Source: Aeriscardovia sp040773385
GTDB taxonomy: Bacteria > Actinomycetota > Actinomycetes > Actinomycetales > Bifidobacteriaceae
Direction of reading: 5' to 3'
NCBI GenBank assembly: GCA_040773385.1
Contig: JAXGWH010000001.1
Location: forward strand, 1 to 64,000
DNA: 64,000 nucleotides
Shown: positions 57,523-64,000 of the stretch, one piece after another
How positions within the stretch are numbered: position 1 is the stretch's first letter
Layout of the letters: each line of letters begins with the position of its first letter
The notes under the pieces: model-generated
The model's input: only the letters and a program-made list of their open reading frames with translations
Databases searched by the model: none
Told to the model about the DNA's origin: nothing
Position numbers and translations under genes: made by a program

Positions 57523-59103
57523 ATGGCAGAACTCACATCCAAGGACATCAGGCTGCAGATCGTCCAGCCCGACGAACCGGTCGAGAAGAACAACGGCATG
57601 CCCGACGAGAACGAGACCGTCACCCGCCACACCACCCGCGTCAACGGGCAGGACATGACCTACCAGGCCGTGGCCGGCAACATCTGGGTGAACACCAAGA
57701 AGGTCAGGCCCGCCGCCTCCATGTTCCACGTCGACTTCCTCAAGATCGACAAACAGGGGCGCACCGACCCCACCCGTCCCGTCACCTTCATCTTCAACGG
57801 CGGGCCCGGCTCGTCCACCACGTTCCTGCTCATGGGCTCGTTCGGCCCTAAGCGCGTGGACACCGGCGACGTGGTGCAGGGCCTGCCCGCCCCGTACCGC
57901 CTCGTGGAGAACGACCACTCGCTGCTGCCCGTCTCCGACCTCGTGTTCATCGACGCGCCCGGTGCCGGCTCCTCGCCGGTGGCCGAGAAGGCGAAGAAGG
58001 AGATCTGGGGTGTCGACGGGGATGTGACCGCCTTCAGCCAGTTCATCCGCCGCTGGATCACCAAGAACCACCGCTGGAACAGCCCCAAGTACCTGTTCGG
58101 CGAGTCGTACGGCACCGTGCGCGGCGCGGCCCTGTCGTACCGCCTCCTCCAGGACGGCGCGGCCCTCTCCGGCATCACGCTCATCTCCAACATCCTCGAC
58201 TACGCCCACACCTTCACCGGCGACGACCAGCTCTACATCGGCTTCTTCCCCACCTACGCCGCCTCCGCCCAGTACCAGGGCAGGGCCGGCAAGGGCCTGA
58301 CGCCCGCCCAGCAGCTGCAGAAGGCGCGCGAGTTCGCCGCCGGCCCGTACCGCCAGGCGCTCGCCCTGGGCGACCGCATCTCCGACGCCGATTTCAACGC
58401 CGTCGCCTCCGAATACGCGCACCTGACCGGCCTGTCGGCCGACTTCGTGCGCACATCGAACCTGCGCATCCCGGTGGAGCGGTTCAGCAAGGAGCTGCTG
58501 CGCGATCAGAACAAGATCCTCGGCGCCTATGACGGCCGGGTGGCCGGCTACGACCTCGACCAGGCGCGCGATCAGGAGACGTTCCTCATCGACGACGCCT
58601 TCCTCGACCCGGCGTACACCGCCTGCGTGGAGGACTACCTGCGCGGCGAGCTGGGTTACAAGGACCATGAGCTGCGTCGTGACTTCGCCGACTTTGATCT
58701 CGACGGCACCGAGCCGGGTAAATCGTGGGACTGGAAGCACACGCTGCCTGATTCGTCCCGCGTCAAGGCAGTGGACTGGGAGTACACGCCGTTCCCGCGC
58801 GTGATCGACGACCTCGCCTCCGCCATCACGCACGAGCCCGGCCTCAAGGTGCTCATCGGCAACGGCATCTACGATCTGTGCACCCCGTTCTTCCAGACGG
58901 AATTCGACATCGACCATCTTGAGTTGCCCAAGCCGCTGCGCCGCAACGTGGCCCTGACGTACTACCCGTCCGGCCACATGATCTACACAGCTCCCAAGGC
59001 ACTGCCCAAGCTCATCGACGACCTCGACCGGTTCTACGCCGCACCGGCCGGCGACGTGTCCGCGCTCGACGAGCGCGAGCCCATGCCGGGACTGGGCCTG
59101 TGA
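57523..59103 (+). CDS. Serine carboxypeptidase, family S10
   Basis: A 526-residue peptidase of clan SC. The triad is visible: Ser in FGESYGT (~190), Asp in GIYDLCTP (~448) and His in SGHMIY (~485), plus the oxyanion loop FNGGPGSS (~92). No signal peptide or membrane helix is present, so it appears cytoplasmic, while eukaryotic relatives are vacuolar or secreted. It probably cleaves peptides from the C-terminus. The ATG at 57523 follows AGGAAAGG. It ends before a terminator at 59164. Confidence 0.9.
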   Translation: MAELTSKDIRLQIVQPDEPVEKNNGMPDENETVTRHTTRVNGQDMTYQAVAGNIWVNTKKVRPAASMFHVDFLKIDKQGRTDPTRPVTFIFNGGPGSSTTFLLMGSFGPKRVDTGDVVQGLPAPYRLVENDHSLLPVSDLVFIDAPGAGSSPVAEKAKKEIWGVDGDVTAFSQFIRRWITKNHRWNSPKYLFGESYGTVRGAALSYRLLQDGAALSGITLISNILDYAHTFTGDDQLYIGFFPTYAASAQYQGRAGKGLTPAQQLQKAREFAAGPYRQALALGDRISDADFNAVASEYAHLTGLSADFVRTSNLRIPVERFSKELLRDQNKILGAYDGRVAGYDLDQARDQETFLIDDAFLDPAYTACVEDYLRGELGYKDHELRRDFADFDLDGTEPGKSWDWKHTLPDSSRVKAVDWEYTPFPRVIDDLASAITHEPGLKVLIGNGIYDLCTPFFQTEFDIDHLELPKPLRRNVALTYYPSGHMIYTAPKALPKLIDDLDRFYAAPAGDVSALDEREPMPGLGL

Positions 59104-59163
59104 GACGGTGAGCACCCCACCCGGCAGGTCGCACGGATGCTGATCCGCCGGTGCTGATCCGCA

Positions 59164-59200
59164 CGGGCTGTCACGGTTCTGCCGTGGCGGCCCGTTTTCT
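59164..59200 (+). terminator. Terminator after the carboxypeptidase gene
   Basis: CGGGC...GCCCG with inner CACGG/CCGTG forms a stem with a small internal loop at 59164-59194, followed by TTTTCT. Further on, a perfect 16-bp palindrome (59220-59235, CTGCAG-rich) lies in the leader of glyS. The 280-base gap has no gene and no recognisable T-box. Confidence 0.65.
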
Positions 59201-59384
59201 GTTCTGCATCCGCCTGTTGTGCTGCAGCTGCAGCAGTCGCCGATCGACTGGCATGACGGTCCCTGCGCCCACACCCCATGCCGGCTTCGTCAGCCAAAGG
59301 CGGTAGCGTGGCGAGGTCGGTGCGGACAGACATGCGGCAATCCGGTCGCGGCGCCTGCGTCCGCGGACAATTGAAAGGGCGATT

Positions 59385-60901
<1,517 letters not shown>

Positions 60902-60905
<4 letters not shown>

Positions 60906-62293
60906 GCACGAACACTGACAGGCCGGCCGCGGTTGGTGGACGGCCGGCCTCACAGCCAGACGCCGCCGAGAAATCGCGTCTGCGCAAATTGCGCAAGCGC
61001 GAGAGCATCGTCCGCGAGCACCGTGGCGGGGGCCCTGCGCACGACGGTCAGGCGAACGCCATGACGGATGGCCCCGCTGCGGCTGATACTGTCGTGCCCG
61101 CACTGTCCGCCCACGAGCGCGCCGTGGAGGCGGAGAAGGATGTTCCCGCCCTGCCGCCTGTTCATCTGGGCGTTCTCACCGTCGACACCCCGGTCGTCCT
61201 CTCGCCGATGGCGGGGGAGACGAACTGGCCGTTCCGCGTGCTGTGCGAGGAGTACGGCAAGTCCGGTCTGTACGTGGGGGAGATGGTGACCGCCCGCGCC
61301 ATCGTCGCGAACAACGACAAGGCGTGGCGGCTCACCCGTTTCGCCCCCTCGGAGAAGATCCGCAGCCTGCAGGTCTACGGGGTCAACCCGTGGTGGACGG
61401 CGAAAGCCGTGCATGCCATCATCGACCGTGCGCATCCCGACCACATCGACCTCAATTTCGGTTGCCCTGTGGCCAAGATCACCCGGCACGGCGGGGGCAG
61501 CGCCCTGCCGTGGAAGGAGGACCTGTTCGCCGCCGATGTGCGGGCGGCCGTCAAATCCTGTGAGGGCACGGGCATCCCGGTGACGGCAAAGATCCGCACG
61601 GGCATTGATGACGGGCATCTCACGTATCTGCAGGCCGGGCACATCGCCCAGGAGGAGGGTGTGGCGGCCGTCACGCTCCATGCCCGTACGACCGCCCAGT
61701 TCTATGTCGGCCACTCCGACTGGTCGGCCATCGGTCGGCTCAAGAAAGAGCTGTCAATCCCGGTGTTCGGCAACGGCGATATCTGGAGCGCCGAGGATGC
61801 CCTCGACATGGTGAGAACAACCGGTTGCGACGGCGTGGCCGTGGCCCGCGGGGCGATGGGCCGGCCGTGGATCTTCGCCAACATCCGTCTCGCCTTCGCA
61901 GGTTCCGCCGAGCGCGTCAACCCGACGCTGGGCGAGGTCGGGCAGCTGATCCTGCGGCACACCCGCTCCATGATCGATTTTTACGACGGTGACGAGACGC
62001 ACGCCGTGCGCGACATGCGCAAGCACATCGTCTCCTACCTCAAGGGGTTCCCGGTCGGAGGGGCGGTGCGCCGGCAGTTCACCTCGGCCACGAGCCTTGA
62101 TGACATCAAGAAGATGGTCGACGGCCTGGATCCTGACCTGCGCATCCCCGACGAGGCGATCGGCGTGCCGCGCGGGCGCGTCAAATTCCAGAGCCGCGTG
62201 CATCTGCCGTACGGCTGGCTCGACAGTCAGACGACGCTGCCGCAGGAGCGCGAGATCCTCTTCGGGGAGGATCCGATGGACGCCAGCTACTGA
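60902..62293 (+). CDS. dus: tRNA-dihydrouridine synthase
   Basis: Dus enzymes reduce uridine to dihydrouridine in tRNA with FMN and NADPH. The protein has the FMN-binding barrel start LSPMAGETNWPFR (~100), the signature DLNFGCPVAKITRHGGGSAL with the catalytic cysteine (~190), and VFGNGDIWSAEDA, GVAVARGAMGRPW. It is of the DusB type. The first ~90 residues are a basic and acidic low-complexity extension. GTG start at 60902 overlaps glyS by 4 bases. Length is 463 residues against ~320-380 normally. Confidence 0.94.
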
Positions 62294-62466
62294 GCGATGA
62301 GAAGTCGGCTGATGGAAATCGGCAGACACAGGGTTTCTGCCAGATCGGCCGCCATGATATACGCCGTGAGCCGTATCAATACGGCCAGTGTCGGTACTGC
62401 GTGCAATTGAGGTAGAAGTCTGGCAATAAGATCGTACTGTCTGGGACAAGTGAGCTGGGAGCGAGC

Positions 62467-63798
62467 GTGAGCGACAACGATCAGACGGACGACTACACCG
62501 TCCAGGAATTTGACAACAGCACGAACATCAAGGTCGTCGGTGTCGGTGGGGCGGGCGGCAACGCCCTCAACCGCATGATCGACGAACAGCTCTCGAATGT
62601 GGAGTTCATCGCCATCAACACGGATGCGCAGGATCTGTTGCGCAGCGAGGCGGATGTCAAGATCTCCCTGTCCGACAAGTCGAGCCGCGGCCTGGGCGCA
62701 GGCGCCGACCCTGAGAAGGGCGCCAAGGCCGCGCAGGACCACCAGTCGGAGATCGAGGAGGCGCTCAAAGGCGCCGACATGGTCTTCATCACCTGCGGCG
62801 AGGGCGGCGGCACCGGCACCGGCGCCAGCCCCCTCGTAGCGCGCACGGCCCGCCAGCTCGGGGCGCTGACCGTCGCGGTTGTCACCCGCCCGTTCGGCTT
62901 CGAGGGTCCCCGGCGTGCGCAGTCGGCCGATTCCGGCATCGAGAAGCTGCGCGGCGAGGTCGACGCGCTCATCGTCATCCCCAATGACCGTCTGCTCGAC
63001 ATGTCCGACAAGAACATCTCGATCCTCGACGCGTTCCGGACCGCCGATTCCGCGCTCCTGTCCGGTGTGCAGGGCGTGACGGACCTCATCTCCCACAACG
63101 CCTACATCCACGTCGATTTCAACGATGTGACCACCATCCTCAAGGATGCGGGCACCGCACTGTTCGGCATCGGGCAGGCAAAGGGCGAGGACCGTGCCAC
63201 CAAGGCCGCCGAGCTCGCCATCAGCTCCCCGCTGCTCGAGGAGAGCATCGAGGGCGCCCACGGCGTGCTCATCGACGTCGCCGGCCCGACCGACGTGGGG
63301 CTCGGCGAGGTCAACGACGCCGTCGAGCTCATCCACAAGAACGTCCACCCGCAGGCACAGATCATCTGGGGACTCACCCTCGATGATTCGTATGGCGACG
63401 ATGTGCGCGTCACCGTCATCGCCGCAGGTTTTGATCCGGACAAGGAGAAGAAGGCCAAACAGGCAGCGCTTGCCGCCGAGCCGCTCGTCTCGGACGGGAC
63501 CTCCTCGTCGCCGGCGTCACAGGCCGCGCCCGCCTATACCGAACCGGTGCGCGAACAGGCCTCGGCGCCGCAGGTCCCGGCACTCAACCCGCTCAGCCTC
63601 TCGGACTCCTCCGCCAGGCAGACGCAGGCCCCGGCGCAGGCCGCACCCGCACAGCCCGCCGCGCCATCCTCGCAGCAGGACGGTGCCCGGCAGCAGTCCC
63701 AGGACCGGTCCGCACAGGACGGCGGCCGCACGCAGGACCGTCCCGGCGAGGGCGATGAGACGGGCAGCATCGACATCCCGCCCTTCCTTCAGGGTTGA
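62467..63798 (+). CDS. ftsZ: Cell division protein FtsZ
   Basis: FtsZ forms the division ring as a GTP-dependent filament. The 443-residue protein shows the N-terminal KVVGVGGAGGNALN, the tubulin signature GGGTGTGASP (the last positions differ slightly from the usual GAAP), the T7 region and a Pro/Ala/Gln-rich linker ending in the conserved C-terminal peptide IDIPPFLQG, which binds partner proteins. The GTG at 62467 is preceded by GGGAGC. The 170-base gap after dus should hold promoters. sepF follows. Confidence 0.97.
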   Translation: MSDNDQTDDYTVQEFDNSTNIKVVGVGGAGGNALNRMIDEQLSNVEFIAINTDAQDLLRSEADVKISLSDKSSRGLGAGADPEKGAKAAQDHQSEIEEALKGADMVFITCGEGGGTGTGASPLVARTARQLGALTVAVVTRPFGFEGPRRAQSADSGIEKLRGEVDALIVIPNDRLLDMSDKNISILDAFRTADSALLSGVQGVTDLISHNAYIHVDFNDVTTILKDAGTALFGIGQAKGEDRATKAAELAISSPLLEESIEGAHGVLIDVAGPTDVGLGEVNDAVELIHKNVHPQAQIIWGLTLDDSYGDDVRVTVIAAGFDPDKEKKAKQAALAAEPLVSDGTSSSPASQAAPAYTEPVREQASAPQVPALNPLSLSDSSARQTQAPAQAAPAQPAAPSSQQDGARQQSQDRSAQDGGRTQDRPGEGDETGSIDIPPFLQG

Positions 63799-63830
63799 TC
63801 CGGCGGACCGCGCAACGGTGAGGAGCTGAT

Positions 63831-64000
63831 ATGGCGAGCAAGTTCAAAAATGCGCTGTCATTCCTCGGAATGGCCGATGTGTCACAGGACGACCAGGACA
63901 AGCAGGACGAGGACCGGGACGGCGGTGCCGCCCCCGCCTCCTTTGACACCGACGAGTCCGTCTCCGCGCAAAAACAGGAGTATCCGGTGCAGCACGAGGA
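63831..64000 (+). CDS. sepF: Cell division protein SepF, 3' end cut by the window edge
   Basis: The first ~57 residues match SepF, with the membrane-binding helix MASKFKNALSFLGMADV, an acidic linker (DDQDKQDEDRD) and the onset of the second part; the core dimer domain lies outside the window. SepF anchors the FtsZ ring to the membrane in actinobacteria, which lack FtsA. The ATG at 63831 follows GAGGAG. Position directly after ftsZ supports the call. Confidence 0.9.
   Translation, partial: MASKFKNALSFLGMADVSQDDQDKQDEDRDGGAAPASFDTDESVSAQKQEYPVQHE

Noticed and set aside
59220..59235. Perfect 16-bp CTGCAG palindrome as a regulator site for glyS
   Set aside because: It is a simple (CTGCAG)-type repeat with no known regulator, so no function can be supported; kept only as a note in the terminator entry.
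59104..59384. T-box leader upstream of glyS
   Set aside because: No T-box sequence or specifier hairpin was seen; the hairpin present ends the carboxypeptidase transcript.

Overview
The window is a GC-rich actinobacterial chromosome segment, most likely from the family Bifidobacteriaceae. The signs are a bifidobacterial-type EF-Tu/EF-P/NusB/omega/MetK/PriA block, a GroEL without its groES and controlled by a CIRCE element, a MoxR-DUF58-VWA operon, DUF3027 and DUF6466 proteins, polyphosphate glucokinase, and the recO-uppS and glyS-dus-ftsZ-sepF neighbourhoods. The genus cannot be fixed by reading alone. EF-Tu and GroEL differ enough from the Bifidobacterium longum sequences I remember that a Scardovia-like relative or a deep Bifidobacterium lineage are both possible. 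Coding density is high and many neighbouring genes overlap by 1-8 bases, so operons are common.

Layout. 1-12640 (+): translation and nucleotide housekeeping: tuf (5' end missing), efp, nusB, gmk, rpoZ, metK, priA, a HAD phosphatase, fmt, an rRNA cytosine methyltransferase and an inositol-monophosphatase-fold protein. 12783-26131 (-): HU, a large flippase/kinase-like membrane protein, purB, a WXG-like protein paired with a lipase-like protein, a six-gene MoxR operon and ung. 26261-29273 (+): a LytR_C protein, cspA and groL. 29489-35333: a WXG100 protein (-), then a TPM-domain membrane protein, a two-component system, a second cold-shock-type protein and DUF3027 (+). 35491-38217: clpC. 38300-40560: an AT-richer island with one sortase-anchored pilin-like gene broken by two compensating single-base shifts in G runs and flanked by copies of the same hairpin. 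40686-48579: accessory metabolism (aldo/keto reductase, NAD-binding protein, MarR-GNAT fusion, acetyltransferase, amidotransferase, glycosyltransferase, glucokinase, aminotransferase). 48585-52348: a membrane-anchored arylsulfate sulfotransferase-like protein (-), an unknown protein (+), a Vsr endonuclease relic (-) and tRNA-Arg(CCU) (-). 52434-64000 (+): a DivIVA-repeat protein, a membrane hydrolase, recO, uppS, a serine carboxypeptidase, glyS, dus, ftsZ and the start of sepF.

The most notable signals are the pilin-like gene, which looks like a phase-variable or recently broken surface protein; the Vsr relic at the 3' end of tRNA-Arg; an IMPase-fold protein that has lost expected metal ligands; a possible type VII secretion effector pair; and a tendency for core proteins (Fmt, PriA, RsmB, NusB, Gmk, omega, Dus) to carry low-complexity insertions or tails. 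No CRISPR array, transposase, rRNA gene or prophage was seen.
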